This document shows, one piece after another, positions 43,592 to 53,142 of a stretch of DNA of 64,000 bases; the stretch's first letter is position 1; each line of letters opens with the position of its first letter. The stretch comes from Yaniella flava (lineage in GTDB: Bacteria; Actinomycetota; Actinomycetes; Actinomycetales; Micrococcaceae): contig NZ_BAAAMN010000013.1 of NCBI RefSeq assembly GCF_039529295.1, forward strand, positions 1 to 64,000, written 5' to 3'. The notes beneath the pieces were generated by a model, which had not been told where the DNA came from, ran no database searches, and saw only the letters and a program-made list of their open reading frames with translations. Position numbers and translations under genes: made by a program.

Positions 43592-44751
43592 TATTTCACG
43601 TCCTGTTCTTTGACACGATTCACGTGGTTCAGGGCGTCTTGCAACCAGCTGTGTTCTTGTACCGAGGCCTCTCGGTTGCGCACGTGGTGTACGAAGTCGA
43701 GCACGAGGTCAAGATCCGTGGTGGCTTTGGCAATGCGATCCGAGTAGGTGGTTTGCTGTTCGACACCGCCGGTGGGCGCGAGAATAAAGTTCAACATATC
43801 GGGGAAGCGTTGTTTCAGCCGTTGAAACGCGCGCGGCGGCCGTTGCGGATCAGTCACCGTAATTTGGCACCAGGCCTCCTCCGCCCAGGCGTATTCGTCA
43901 GATTCCAGAAGTGCTTCGAGTTCGTCGTGGAGTACGGCGAGTTTCTTCGGCTGCGGGATGTCGACCCAGTCAACCGTCATAGTTTTGGTTTCGATGAGCC
44001 ACATGCCCTTGTGATGTTGGTGTTCCGAGAAGGAGTAGGCCACCGGGGAACCCGAATACCGCACGGTGTCGGCCATCGTTTGGCGGCCATGCAGGTGCCC
44101 CAGCGCCACGTAATCCATGCGCGCAAACATGTCGGCGGGCACCTGGCCCAATGAGCCGATTTCGGCACCGGCATCTTCACCGATGTTGCGTTCCGAGTCT
44201 GAGCCCGAGGCTCCGGCGGCAAACAGGTGGGCCATCATGATGTGTGTCGCATCCTCGAGCCCGCGCGCCGCAATCTGGGCGTGCACCTGTTCCATCACAT
44301 GCGACATGATGCTGTAGTGGTTCGCATCGACCCCGAATTGAGCCGCATGCAGACGGGGCTCCAAGTAGGGCACCGTCCAGATACACACGTTTGCGTCGTC
44401 GAACATCACCGGGTCCGTGATCGAGTCCGGCATCGTGCGGATATAGACCCCGGCGTTGCGCATCATCCGGGACATAAATCCCAGCCGGATAGCCGAATCA
44501 TGGTTCCCCGAGGTGACGACCACTTCGGCGCCGGCCGCGCGCATGTCCACGAGCGCCTGGTCAAACATGCGCACCGCATCGACCGGCGGCAGCGCGCGGT
44601 CATAGACGTCACCGGAAATAAGCACCAGGTCAATGTCGCGCTCGGTAATGGTGGCGACGATGACATCGATGGCGTGCTGTTGTACCGAAAGCATGTCTGT
44701 GTTGTGGAAAGACCGGCCCAGGTGCCAGTCCGAGGTGTGAAGAATCCGCAT
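43591..44751 (-). CDS. sbcD: Nuclease SbcCD, subunit D
   Basis: 386-residue Mre11-type metallophosphoesterase nuclease: MRILHTSDWHLGRSFHNTDM, ISGDVYDRALPP, VVTSGNHDSAIRLGF and MAHLFAAG, then DYVALGHLHGRQTM give the full metal-binding set. The ATG at 44751 is chosen because homologues begin at MRILHTSDWHLG. Confidence 0.95.
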   Translation of the reverse strand: MRILHTSDWHLGRSFHNTDMLSVQQHAIDVIVATITERDIDLVLISGDVYDRALPPVDAVRMFDQALVDMRAAGAEVVVTSGNHDSAIRLGFMSRMMRNAGVYIRTMPDSITDPVMFDDANVCIWTVPYLEPRLHAAQFGVDANHYSIMSHVMEQVHAQIAARGLEDATHIMMAHLFAAGASGSDSERNIGEDAGAEIGSLGQVPADMFARMDYVALGHLHGRQTMADTVRYSGSPVAYSFSEHQHHKGMWLIETKTMTVDWVDIPQPKKLAVLHDELEALLESDEYAWAEEAWCQITVTDPQRPPRAFQRLKQRFPDMLNFILAPTGGVEQQTTYSDRIAKATTDLDLVLDFVHHVRNREASVQEHSWLQDALNHVNRVKEQDVK

Positions 44752-44797
44752 ACCCTTCAGTCTAGGCATCCGGGTGGGACGCGATAAGGTTATGGCC

Positions 44798-45703
44798 ATG
44801 GATAACTTCTCTTCGCGCATCGCCGGGGTGTTCTACGGAGGCGCCCGCGCCGAGGCCGCCGCGCTTGACCCCGAGGGCACTAAATGTTCGACCGGAACCC
44901 AACTTGGTCTCTACGTGGCCGACGGTTTGCTCGAGGTCTTGGAGTGGGCCAGCGATGGGCAGGCAGCCGATCCTCCCGCCGCCGTGTGGCTTGCCTTGTT
45001 GCGTTGGTATAAGAATCGGTACGGGGCTTTTGCACAAGGGGTTCCCGCCCCGCTTGACCGCTGGATCGACGCGCATCCGGTGGCCTCGGGCGTCGTCGAT
45101 GACGCAACGAAAGCCGGGCTCGAAGAGTCCGACATGGGCACCCCACGCACGCCCCACGGTGCAGACTCCGTCGGTGCCGATGCGCTGGTGCGGTCTGCGC
45201 CATTGGGCATGATCCCCCAGGTTGATGCTCAATGGGTGGCCAAGATGTCCCATCAGGTCGCCGTGCTGACACATGGGTCCTGGCACGCACCGGCCGCGTA
45301 TAGTCTGCTGGTCCACCACATCATCGCGGGCAAAACTCTGCTCAGCGCGGTCACCGACGTCCTAGCTTGGCTGACGGACCATGACGGTGTCGAACTGGCA
45401 GAACTCATCCGCACCACTCTGGCTGGCTCCGTGAACACGCCGATGACGGGCCACGAGGTGTTGGCGGCCGCAATCCGTGCGGTGGCCGATGCGCTGGAAC
45501 AGCCCGTGGCACCCGAGCAGCTCTATGCCGCAGCGGTCACGAATGCGGTAAATTTCGGGGGCAATACACGTGCGACGGCGCTGGTTGCCGGTCAACTGAT
45601 CGGCGGACTCCTGGGAGAATCCGGTACCAATACTCCCACGCACTTAGACCAGTTCAATGTGCTCACAGAAGTTATCGAGCGCTGGCTGAAACTCACCAGC
45701 TAG
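44798..45703 (+). CDS. ADP-ribosylglycohydrolase-fold protein, likely inactive
   Basis: 301 residues with the overall ARH/DraG pattern: IAGVFYGGARAEAAALD at the start, then long helices, then AVTNAVNFGGNTRATALVAG and LIGGLLG. In active members the first metal site reads TDDT and the last GGDTDT (or GGDSDS). Here they read STGT (in CSTGTQLGLYVADGLLE) and GGNTRA, so the metal-binding aspartates are gone and hydrolase activity is unlikely; ligand binding could remain. Divergent from sbcDC with 46 bp between starts. ATG 44798 is favoured for AAGG eight bases upstream; ATG 44792 is possible. Confidence 0.7.
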   Translation: MDNFSSRIAGVFYGGARAEAAALDPEGTKCSTGTQLGLYVADGLLEVLEWASDGQAADPPAAVWLALLRWYKNRYGAFAQGVPAPLDRWIDAHPVASGVVDDATKAGLEESDMGTPRTPHGADSVGADALVRSAPLGMIPQVDAQWVAKMSHQVAVLTHGSWHAPAAYSLLVHHIIAGKTLLSAVTDVLAWLTDHDGVELAELIRTTLAGSVNTPMTGHEVLAAAIRAVADALEQPVAPEQLYAAAVTNAVNFGGNTRATALVAGQLIGGLLGESGTNTPTHLDQFNVLTEVIERWLKLTS

Positions 45704-45705
45704 GC

Positions 45706-47517
45706 TTACCGGCCACCGGCGGCACCGCCTCCGCCACCTCCACCGGCAACACCACCACCGGTGGAACCTGCGCCCGAGCTCGAGGTCGCAGCGGCCGCGC
45801 TGACCGAACTGAGCATCGAACTCAACGGACTGAGACTGTCGGTACCGTGATGCAGTAGTGCTGGATACCATATCGGGGCCGGGACGTGGTAGTGCTGGTA
45901 TGTGTCGAAGAGCACCTCGGACCATTCTTGTTCTTTGCCAAACAGCACGGCGTAGGGCAGTAACCGGTCATAGAGCTGGATCGTTTGGCTCTCGGAGTCA
46001 GGGCCCGCCGTTCGGCGGCTGGCGTGGGTAAAGGACTGCAAGATGTCTAATCGTTCGGTCTCGGAGGCGTCGATCATCTGGCGCATCCGCTCCAGTTGGG
46101 TGCGCTCGGCTGCGCCCCGAGGCGTCAGCACACGGTGTTTCACCACGCAAATGATCATGAGCATCAGACTGAGCAAACCCAAGCACACACTGAGCACGGT
46201 CATCACGGTGTTGTCTCGGCTTGCGCCCATGATGAGCAGCACGAGGGCCGGGATCAAAAAGACCGGCGAAACCCATCCGGCCACCGCCGCCCCGCGATGG
46301 CGAAGTTTTTGTTGATAGCCGCGCTCCAGCACGGCATCACCACTGTCTTGCACGACTTTCTGGGCTGCTTTGGTGAAGTCTTTTGAGTCTTTGGGGAACG
46401 TAAATGTCTCGCCCGGTGTGAGATCGGGGAATATGCCTTCGAGCAGTTGCCTCTCGAGCGGATCGGTGGCCAGCTGTGGGTCGATGAGCCGTAGGACGGG
46501 TTTCATTTTTGGTTTCTTCCCCGTGTGCTCTTCGCGTTCCTCAATCCGCAGCACACCACGCACGGCCAGATCAAGAATGGTCGCCACGATCGGATTGTGG
46601 CCCCTGCCGGTCACCCACCGGGCAATCAGCGGGTTCATGCCCTCTGGGATGCCGTATTGTGTGCTGGGCTGGCTGGTATCGTCACGGTATCGCCGAACCA
46701 TGGCCAGCACGCTCAGCGCGCCACCGGCAGTCAGTAGGAATGCTGCGCCCACAAGCAGCAGCGGCACGACGTCAAGCAACACGTTTTCTTGGCGTTCGGG
46801 TGGTTGGGTCACAGTACCCGGTTCCACACCGATGGCCACCGTGACCCCTTGACCTGGCGGCAGCTGCGTTTCCGAAACGCTCAGCGCACCATCACCGGTG
46901 GTCTCAATACTGCAGGAGGCTGAGTCGTCCGGGGTGCCAACATAACAGGACGAGTTGCCCGTCATTGCAGCGCTTAGCGTGGAATCAAGCCGGATCTGGG
47001 CGGTCACATCCTCGATGGGTTGTTGCCGATCGACGGGGACCACATCCCAGTAGAATTCATCGGCCTGATCGGTGGCGTGCATGACGTCATCGACGGTGTA
47101 GCTGATGACATAAGTCTGGGTGCCATGGACGAACGTGTCGTCACCGACCAGGATGTTGCGGAATCCGTCCTCATCTTCCACCTCGAAGGGCACCTCATCA
47201 CCGGCACCATCCGTGACACTGATGTCTTCGGGTGCCGCCGGCGCTGACTGGTACCGCAACGGTAAGGATCGGACGATGCCGCGGTTCTGATCGGTCTGCG
47301 GGAACTCAACTTGCAGTTCTTCGGTGACCTCTGCTTGCGCGCGAGAGTTGGCGTCGAGGCTGATGTCGTAGTTCAGATTCCAACTGGCATACTCAAAGTT
47401 TTCAACGTCTTCTGGTTCGTCCGCAGATGCGACACCGGCGGAGAGCAGAGAGACCAGCGCAACACCGGCCCCAACCACGAGGGTGGAAAACCTGATCCGA
47501 AATGCTTGAACGTCCAT
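45706..47517 (-). CDS. DUF2207 membrane protein
   Basis: 603 residues: signal-like segment (STLVVGAGVALVSLLSAGVA), an extracytoplasmic DUF2207 domain (WNLNYDISLDANSRAQAEVT), a membrane segment (VVPLLLVGAAFLLTAGGALS), a cytoplasmic winged-helix-like part (NPIVATILDLAVRGVLRIEE), two further membrane segments, and a C-terminal tail almost entirely of Gly, Ala and Ser. Family function unknown; such proteins are common in actinobacteria and Firmicutes. Confidence 0.85.
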   Translation of the reverse strand: MDVQAFRIRFSTLVVGAGVALVSLLSAGVASADEPEDVENFEYASWNLNYDISLDANSRAQAEVTEELQVEFPQTDQNRGIVRSLPLRYQSAPAAPEDISVTDGAGDEVPFEVEDEDGFRNILVGDDTFVHGTQTYVISYTVDDVMHATDQADEFYWDVVPVDRQQPIEDVTAQIRLDSTLSAAMTGNSSCYVGTPDDSASCSIETTGDGALSVSETQLPPGQGVTVAIGVEPGTVTQPPERQENVLLDVVPLLLVGAAFLLTAGGALSVLAMVRRYRDDTSQPSTQYGIPEGMNPLIARWVTGRGHNPIVATILDLAVRGVLRIEEREEHTGKKPKMKPVLRLIDPQLATDPLERQLLEGIFPDLTPGETFTFPKDSKDFTKAAQKVVQDSGDAVLERGYQQKLRHRGAAVAGWVSPVFLIPALVLLIMGASRDNTVMTVLSVCLGLLSLMLMIICVVKHRVLTPRGAAERTQLERMRQMIDASETERLDILQSFTHASRRTAGPDSESQTIQLYDRLLPYAVLFGKEQEWSEVLFDTYQHYHVPAPIWYPALLHHGTDSLSPLSSMLSSVSAAAATSSSGAGSTGGGVAGGGGGGGAAGGR

Positions 47518-47635
47518 GGCGCCAGTCTAAATTATGTTCGCTGGCGTAGAAATTCAACACTAGCGGAACCATGCGTCTTCACTATTTTTCGGTACGATGG
47601 GCCACGAGCAGCATTATCCCGGAGAGGCGGTGTCC

Positions 47636-48190
47636 GTGACCAGCACAACTCGCACGAGCCAACGGCGACGACACATCACCGGCGCCGTCGTGGTCCTGGT
47701 CGCCCTCATTGTGGGTCTATCCTTCACTCGAGACACCCCGGTTGGTTCCACAACCGCGGCATGGTCGGCAGATGAGTCTGCCACCGGAGTGCTCCAGGCC
47801 GCCGAAATTCCTGCTCCCACGCTGACTCGCGATTGCCAGTTCCGACCGGGTTTGTTGGGACTTGGCGCAAGGGTACGGATTTTTTGGGACATTCCAGACG
47901 GTTACACATTCGATGACGTCGAAGTGAGTGCCTCGACCTCGGGGCTGGGGTCTCTTCTTGAACCGCTCACCGGTTTCAATCTCACTGGCAACACCGAGAC
48001 CACAGACGATGGCTACCGGACAGATGTCCCGACCAACCTCCTGGGCGGTTTACTTGGACTAGGCTCCGAACTGGAAATCGCCATCAAGATTCAAGACCCA
48101 CAAAGCGACTGGACCTCCGAAACAACGTCCGTAGCAAGTAACGCCGGTCTCATTGGTGGTATCGGCGGCAACTGTCGCAACCTGTCCTAA
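47636..48190 (+). CDS. Secreted protein of unknown function
   Basis: About 184 residues. A positively charged start (TTRTSQRRRHI) and a hydrophobic segment (TGAVVVLVALIVGLSF) form a signal peptide or anchor, followed by TTAAWSADESATGVLQA, reminiscent of the start of TasA/camelysin-like (SipW-exported) surface proteins. The rest is beta-rich, with two Cys (RDCQF, GGNCRNLS) near the two ends of the mature domain that could form a disulfide. Two GTG starts (47630 and 47636) are possible; 47636 has better spacing from GGAGAGG. Function unknown. Confidence 0.65.
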   Translation: MTSTTRTSQRRRHITGAVVVLVALIVGLSFTRDTPVGSTTAAWSADESATGVLQAAEIPAPTLTRDCQFRPGLLGLGARVRIFWDIPDGYTFDDVEVSASTSGLGSLLEPLTGFNLTGNTETTDDGYRTDVPTNLLGGLLGLGSELEIAIKIQDPQSDWTSETTSVASNAGLIGGIGGNCRNLS

Positions 48191-48196
48191 TCGACA

Positions 48197-48239
48197 ACTG
48201 AGCCCGTGGACTCTTGCTCATAGAGTCCACGGGCTCAGT
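48197..48239. terminator. Bidirectional terminator, 18-bp stem
   Basis: The arm 48197-48214 (ACTGAGCCCGTGGACTCT) pairs perfectly with 48222-48239, with a seven-base loop, between two convergent genes. No long T-tract on either side. Confidence 0.65.
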
Positions 48240-48262
48240 CAGTTGACCGCGAGCGCTAGGGC

Positions 48263-50611
48263 TTAGGCTTGCTTGCGGCGATGCAGCATGATGGCGCCGG
48301 TTCCTAAACCAAGGAGGGCGAGTGCACCTACCACTAAGATTGTGGTCGAGCCTGCACCGGTGTTTGCGAGTCGATCACCAAAGCTCGTGGCTTGGGTGTC
48401 CTCATCGGCCGTTCCAGCACCGTCTCCTGAATCATCACTTGATCCGGCAGTATCGGTGTCGTTTCCGGTTCCGTTATCGTCGACGTCGCCTACTGGGTCA
48501 ACAGTAGGAGCATTCGTAGGGCTGTCAGTTGGCTCACCCGTCGGCTCATCGGTCGGTTCATTGGTCGGATCCGGTTCGGGCTGTGGCTCGTCGGTTGGCT
48601 CAGGTTCATCAGTTGGCTCGGGGTCGGGCTCTTCCGGAGCGTCTTCGACCGTCATGGTGAAGCTCATCTGCTGCTCGCGGCCAAATTGGTCGGTCGCGGT
48701 CACCGTGACGGGATAATCGCCGGCAGCCTCAGGGATTCCGGTGATTTCACGGGCATCCGGTACACCAACCAAGCCCGCTGGCAGTTCTGAGAATTCGACG
48801 TTGGCGTCTTCATCGTTGACTGCCACCGTGATTGGTTCGATCTCAGTGCCGGCGGTCACCGTCACGTCCGCTTGCTGATCGATCACAAGATCCTGCTCTG
48901 GCTGTGGGTCCGGTGTCGGTTCGGTCGGTGGGTCCGTTGGTTCCGGTGTCTCTTCGCCTTCCGGCGGTTCGGTCACGGATTCAGAGTCCTCGCCAATGCG
49001 GACCTGATCCGTCATCAGCGTCGTGCCGCGCGAGCTCAAGGACAACGGTGCGGTGTACTCATCGGTTGACTCAATGTAACGACCTTCGGGGTCATAACCG
49101 GTGGCACCCATTGCATCGAGCTTCGGTGAGTAGGTGTTGACCTTCACCTCGCCGGCGTCGATATCGAATTGCAACAGCCGCATGAACCCGGTGTTGCGCT
49201 CGCCGCCAACCTCGTAGTTTTGGTAGTCGCCCAGCATCTCGAAGACCGGTCCGCCATCGCCATTGAAGTTCTGGTTCCAGGTGGTGCCGTGATAGTGGCC
49301 CGATGAGACCATCACCAGGTTGTCGTATTCTTCCACGACCTGGCTGCGCAGCAGGTGGCCGTTATCGCCGTAGCCAAGATTGCCGATCGCCTTGGACGCG
49401 TCAGCGTTGCTTGAGGCTCGCAGGTAGGCGTGGGTAAACAGGAATGCATCCCGGTCTGGGAATGCCTGCAGGACGTCGTTGGCCCAATTGCGCTGTGCGG
49501 TGTTGTGACCGTAGGGCAGATATACGGCAATGAACTCGTGACCTTCGACCTCGAAGAGATCATAGTGCGCCGAGTTGTCGCCTTCTTCCCACGGGCCGCC
49601 ATAAGATGCGTTGTCCCAGTTCGCGGCTGCTTCCTCATATCGTTCGGCGGGGAAGTAGTCGTTGAACATGTCGTTGCCAAACGTGCCCCAGCCGTTGTCA
49701 TGGTTGCCGGGGATGATGCCGTTGGGGATGCCTGCGTCATCGATGATGGACTGCATTTCGGATGCGAATTCGAACTCTTCGCGGGCCTGTGCTTCTGGGT
49801 GGTGGGGCAGCATCCAGTTTTCGATGATGTCACCGGTATGGGCGACATACGAGATCTTGCGGGAATCTTCGTTGTCCACGATCCAGTCCATTTGCGCACG
49901 GTAGGCCTCGGCAAAGCGTTCTTGCCCAACAGCCTCCAGGTCAGGATCAACGGCACCTTCCGACAGGAACTGGGTGTCGGTGACGTGTGCGATGGAAAAG
50001 TCGTAGTCGGCTGGATCAGCGAATTCGTTGGTCACACCGAATTCATCCGGCGCCCATTCCTCGGTCCGCGCCATGTGCCCGTCTTCACCCGTCACCGCAA
50101 GGTGGGTCTGACCGGTCTCGTTGGCATAGTCTTCGGAGAGGTAAGCTTCCAGCACGGTGTTTTCTGGGGCAGCACCGGATTCGGTGCGCAGCTGATCCCA
50201 CGCGCCGGTCTCATAGTTCCAAGCCAGCAAGGTGACCTCGCGCGATGGGTCGACGACACCGGTCCATGAGACCGGAGCAAATTCCCCGGGATGCTCGAGT
50301 TCAAACGCCTGATAGGGCGACTCGGTTGGGCCAATGTTTTCTGAGTCCCACGTCTGGTCATCAACCGCAGCGATCGCAGAGTCCGCGGTAGTAAACTCCA
50401 TGGTGTCGGGACTGCCCAGCTCATCGGTGAATCTGCCCTGTGCGGATGCGGTAGCTTCAGCTGCAGCAGCCTGAGGTGCCGGCACAATGACCGACCCGAG
50501 GCCCGTCAGCCCCAACGATACGGCGACGACGCTGAGGAAAGCGGTTGGACGATGAAAAGTTCTCTGACAACACGTGCCAGTCTCAACAGAATTTTTACAC
50601 ATGGACTCCAC
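48263..50611 (-). CDS. Cell-wall-anchored metallophosphoesterase
   Basis: About 782 residues. N-terminal signal peptide (FLSVVAVSLGLTGLGSVIV, AAA cleavage region), a calcineurin-like phosphoesterase domain (FSIAHVTDTQFLSEG, VAHTGDIIENW, GIIPGNHDNGWG, FTHAYLRAS, VSSGHYHGT), an Ig-like domain with a bacterial cadherin-type repeat, a Pro/Thr/Glu/Asp-rich linker (EPTDEPTGEPTDSPT) and a sorting signal LANTG followed by a hydrophobic helix and RRKQA. Sortase would link it to peptidoglycan. The substrate is unknown; phosphoester or nucleotide scavenging is an inference. Starts possible at GTG 50611 or ATG 50602. Confidence 0.85.
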   Translation of the reverse strand: MESMCKNSVETGTCCQRTFHRPTAFLSVVAVSLGLTGLGSVIVPAPQAAAAEATASAQGRFTDELGSPDTMEFTTADSAIAAVDDQTWDSENIGPTESPYQAFELEHPGEFAPVSWTGVVDPSREVTLLAWNYETGAWDQLRTESGAAPENTVLEAYLSEDYANETGQTHLAVTGEDGHMARTEEWAPDEFGVTNEFADPADYDFSIAHVTDTQFLSEGAVDPDLEAVGQERFAEAYRAQMDWIVDNEDSRKISYVAHTGDIIENWMLPHHPEAQAREEFEFASEMQSIIDDAGIPNGIIPGNHDNGWGTFGNDMFNDYFPAERYEEAAANWDNASYGGPWEEGDNSAHYDLFEVEGHEFIAVYLPYGHNTAQRNWANDVLQAFPDRDAFLFTHAYLRASSNADASKAIGNLGYGDNGHLLRSQVVEEYDNLVMVSSGHYHGTTWNQNFNGDGGPVFEMLGDYQNYEVGGERNTGFMRLLQFDIDAGEVKVNTYSPKLDAMGATGYDPEGRYIESTDEYTAPLSLSSRGTTLMTDQVRIGEDSESVTEPPEGEETPEPTDPPTEPTPDPQPEQDLVIDQQADVTVTAGTEIEPITVAVNDEDANVEFSELPAGLVGVPDAREITGIPEAAGDYPVTVTATDQFGREQQMSFTMTVEDAPEEPDPEPTDEPEPTDEPQPEPDPTNEPTDEPTGEPTDSPTNAPTVDPVGDVDDNGTGNDTDTAGSSDDSGDGAGTADEDTQATSFGDRLANTGAGSTTILVVGALALLGLGTGAIMLHRRKQA

Positions 50612-50793
50612 TGTGGAGTGCAGATATACGTTGGACTAACGACGACAAATCGTGTGGCTAACCATTGAGTGAATGTTCAGGAAACGAGCACCGCACAGTG
50701 CACAGTACGTACTGGACCCGTCGTCGACGCGGCTAACGCGCTTGGCGGGCCTCACGGATTTCGTGGCCGGGAACAGCTTGTTAGACTCCGGCC

Positions 50794-52476
50794 ATGACTT
50801 CCCTCGCCAACAAGCTGCAACAACTCGACGGTTCCGGCTACGGAGGATACAAACGGATCGCCGGGACACACCGACTCAACGATAACCTCGAACTGTCGGT
50901 CGACCGAGTGCAATCCGATCCGTTTGCACCACCTTCGCTCGTCCAAGCCCGCGTCCCATTGGCGGCCACCGGCATCGATCCGGGGCTGCTGGAAGGTGTT
51001 GGCGCTGTTGCGGTCAGCGATTACCTCACCCGGCGTGTGCATGAGGCGATTCGTGCACACGCACCGGGTGGGGGCAAAGGCTCTGGCGCGCTGAGTATCG
51101 ATACTCCAGGACAGCAGGTGCTCGAACGCACCTCGGTGGTATTCACGCAGCAGGCCCCACAGGTCGTGGTGCGGTTGGAAGCAGCCCTGCCCGCTCAGGG
51201 ACGACGCATCCGAGGTCGGGCCGCACGCACCCTACTTACCGAAGCCCTGCCGCAGGTCATCGACCGGGCACTGTTGAACACCGATCATGCCGCGCTGGAA
51301 ACCGCTGTTGTATTAATGCGCGACCAAACACGGTTGCGCAAGCTCTTGGTCGAACACGACTTGGTCGGCTTCATCGCCGACGGTGCCGTACTGCCTCGTG
51401 CCGCGGGCAATTCTGATCTGCCAGCAGACCAGGCCGTGCCATTTGCGTCGCCCGCATCGCTCCAGCGCAGTTTCACTTTGGATTCGGGAGTCGAAGTCAC
51501 CGGTATGGCACTCCCCCGCGGCGTGAGTCTGATCATTGGTGGGGGTTACCACGGTAAATCCACTGTGTTGCGAGCGCTGGAACGTGGCGTGTATAACCAT
51601 ATTGGTGGTGACGGTCGCGAATTTGCTGTCACGGTGGATGACGCGGTGGCGTTGCGAGCCGAGGATGGGCGCAGCGTGGCCGATGTGGATATTTCGACGT
51701 TCATTGGTGACCTGCCCGGTGGTAGCGATACGTCTCGCTTTTCAACCACCAATGCGTCAGGTTCGACGTCGCAGGCTGCCGGGCTCGTCGAATCGCTCGA
51801 GGCCGGAGCTACCACGCTACTCATTGACGAAGACACCTCGGCCACGAACTTCATGATCCGCGATGATCGGATGCGCCAGCTGGTCCCCGGGGATAAGGAA
51901 CCGATCACTCCGTTGCTGGACCGTATTCGGGCACTGTGGGAGGATCAGGGCGTGTCCACCGTGTTGGTGGCCGGTGGCTCGGGCGCATTTATCGATGTAG
52001 CTGACCGTGTGCTGCTGTTAGACCACTACCGTGTGTCTGATGTCAGCGAAGATGCTCGCGACCTCGCCGAACCGATTGCCACACAAGAGGCATTTCCTGC
52101 ACCCCAACACCGCGTACTGCAGGGCTTGGAGCCCAAGGACTCAGGCAAACACCGTGGGGGCAAAAAGTCGTGGCAGGCCAAAGGCTTGCAATCGCTGCGT
52201 CATTCCAGTGGCACCATCGACCTATCTGCCGTACAACAGCTGGTCGATCCTTCACAAACCAACAGCATTGCCGCCATCCTGAAAGAGCTGGAACAACGCA
52301 CCGGTACCAACCAGACGCTAGACGAGTTGGTCACCGAGCTGTTCCAGCAGATCAACGCCGACGGTGTAGAGACCATCTCCCCGCACCGGGGCCACCCCGG
52401 CCGGTTAGCTCGCCCCCGCCCACAAGAAGTATTCGCAGCCATCAACCGCAATCGCAGTCTCCGGGTGCACCGGTAA
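50794..52476 (+). CDS. ABC-class P-loop ATPase (COG3044 type)
   Basis: 560 residues of the 'predicted ATPase of the ABC class' family. Walker A is LIIGGGYHGKSTVLRALERG near residue 252; Walker B is TTLLIDEDTSATNFMIRDDR, with a downstream VSTVLVAGGSGAFIDVADRV segment. No membrane segments. The family has no firmly established role; RNA- or translation-linked roles have been guessed. A good AUG with no clear Shine-Dalgarno (ACTCCGGCC before it). Confidence 0.85.
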   Translation: MTSLANKLQQLDGSGYGGYKRIAGTHRLNDNLELSVDRVQSDPFAPPSLVQARVPLAATGIDPGLLEGVGAVAVSDYLTRRVHEAIRAHAPGGGKGSGALSIDTPGQQVLERTSVVFTQQAPQVVVRLEAALPAQGRRIRGRAARTLLTEALPQVIDRALLNTDHAALETAVVLMRDQTRLRKLLVEHDLVGFIADGAVLPRAAGNSDLPADQAVPFASPASLQRSFTLDSGVEVTGMALPRGVSLIIGGGYHGKSTVLRALERGVYNHIGGDGREFAVTVDDAVALRAEDGRSVADVDISTFIGDLPGGSDTSRFSTTNASGSTSQAAGLVESLEAGATTLLIDEDTSATNFMIRDDRMRQLVPGDKEPITPLLDRIRALWEDQGVSTVLVAGGSGAFIDVADRVLLLDHYRVSDVSEDARDLAEPIATQEAFPAPQHRVLQGLEPKDSGKHRGGKKSWQAKGLQSLRHSSGTIDLSAVQQLVDPSQTNSIAAILKELEQRTGTNQTLDELVTELFQQINADGVETISPHRGHPGRLARPRPQEVFAAINRNRSLRVHR

Positions 52477-52512
52477 GGTGGATCGGTGAACAGCTTTCGA
52501 GAAAGAGTTTCC

Positions 52513-53142
52513 ATGCACGAGCATTCCACCGCTAAGAGTCTCACATTTCAGGGGTTGAGCATCGCCTACGATCAGCAGGTGCTTGAACCCAGACCGTGGA
52601 CCGAAGCACAATCTGGCTGGGCTGCCAAACTGCTCGGCGATGCGCCTGCGGGACCGGTCCTCGAGCTGTGTGCCGGGGTGGGGCACATTGGGTTGGGCGC
52701 TGTGCACAATTCTTCTCGACACCTGGTGATGGTTGACTTCAATCCAGTAGCACAACGGTTCGCACAAGAAAACGCGGCAGCCAACGGCCTCAATGCCCGC
52801 GTCGAGTTCCGGCTGGCGCAAATGGAAGATGCACTGGGCGCCAGCGAACGCTTTGCGCTGATTATTGCGGATCCACCGTGGGTGCGCAGCTGCGACACGG
52901 CACAATTTCCCGCCGATCCGGTGCTTGCCATCGACGGCGGCGATGACGGGCTTGACCTGGCACGAACGTGTGTCGAACTCATCGACCGTCACCTTGCCGA
53001 GCGCGGCTCCGCACTGTTGCAGCTGGGCAACACGACCCAGGTCGAGCGGATCGCCGACTACGTCCGCCAGCTGCCCGGCGGGCTCGAGGTTCAGGACACT
53101 CGGAGCTTTGACGACGGAGTCATCGTGCACCTAGCCCGATGA
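52513..53142 (+). CDS. SAM-dependent methyltransferase, N5-glutamine/RNA type
   Basis: 209 residues; motif I VLELCAGVGHIGLGAVH, acidic residue in VMVDFNPVAQRFAQENAAAN and the catalytic-type IIADPPWVRS (D/N-P-P-W/Y) found in methylases acting on amide or exocyclic amino groups (HemK, RsmC/D types). The target is unknown. The ATG at 52513 is preferred over GTG 52486 for the AGAAAGAG upstream. It follows the ATPase by 36 bp and may be cotranscribed. Confidence 0.8.
   Translation: MHEHSTAKSLTFQGLSIAYDQQVLEPRPWTEAQSGWAAKLLGDAPAGPVLELCAGVGHIGLGAVHNSSRHLVMVDFNPVAQRFAQENAAANGLNARVEFRLAQMEDALGASERFALIIADPPWVRSCDTAQFPADPVLAIDGGDDGLDLARTCVELIDRHLAERGSALLQLGNTTQVERIADYVRQLPGGLEVQDTRSFDDGVIVHLAR

Noticed and set aside
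48560..48640. Repetitive DNA encoding the Pro/Thr/Asp-rich spacer as a separate satellite
   Set aside because: It is in frame within the surface phosphoesterase and explained by the cell-wall spacer.
49430..50269. 279-codon plus-strand frame antisense to the metallophosphoesterase gene
   Set aside because: The minus-strand gene has clear domains and signals; the antisense frame is a by-product of codon bias.
50636..50869. Minus-strand 77-codon frame containing YCALCGARFL and a His pair, resembling a zinc finger
   Set aside because: It overlaps the start of the ATPase gene on the opposite strand and lacks a full C2H2 or C4 pattern; likely chance.
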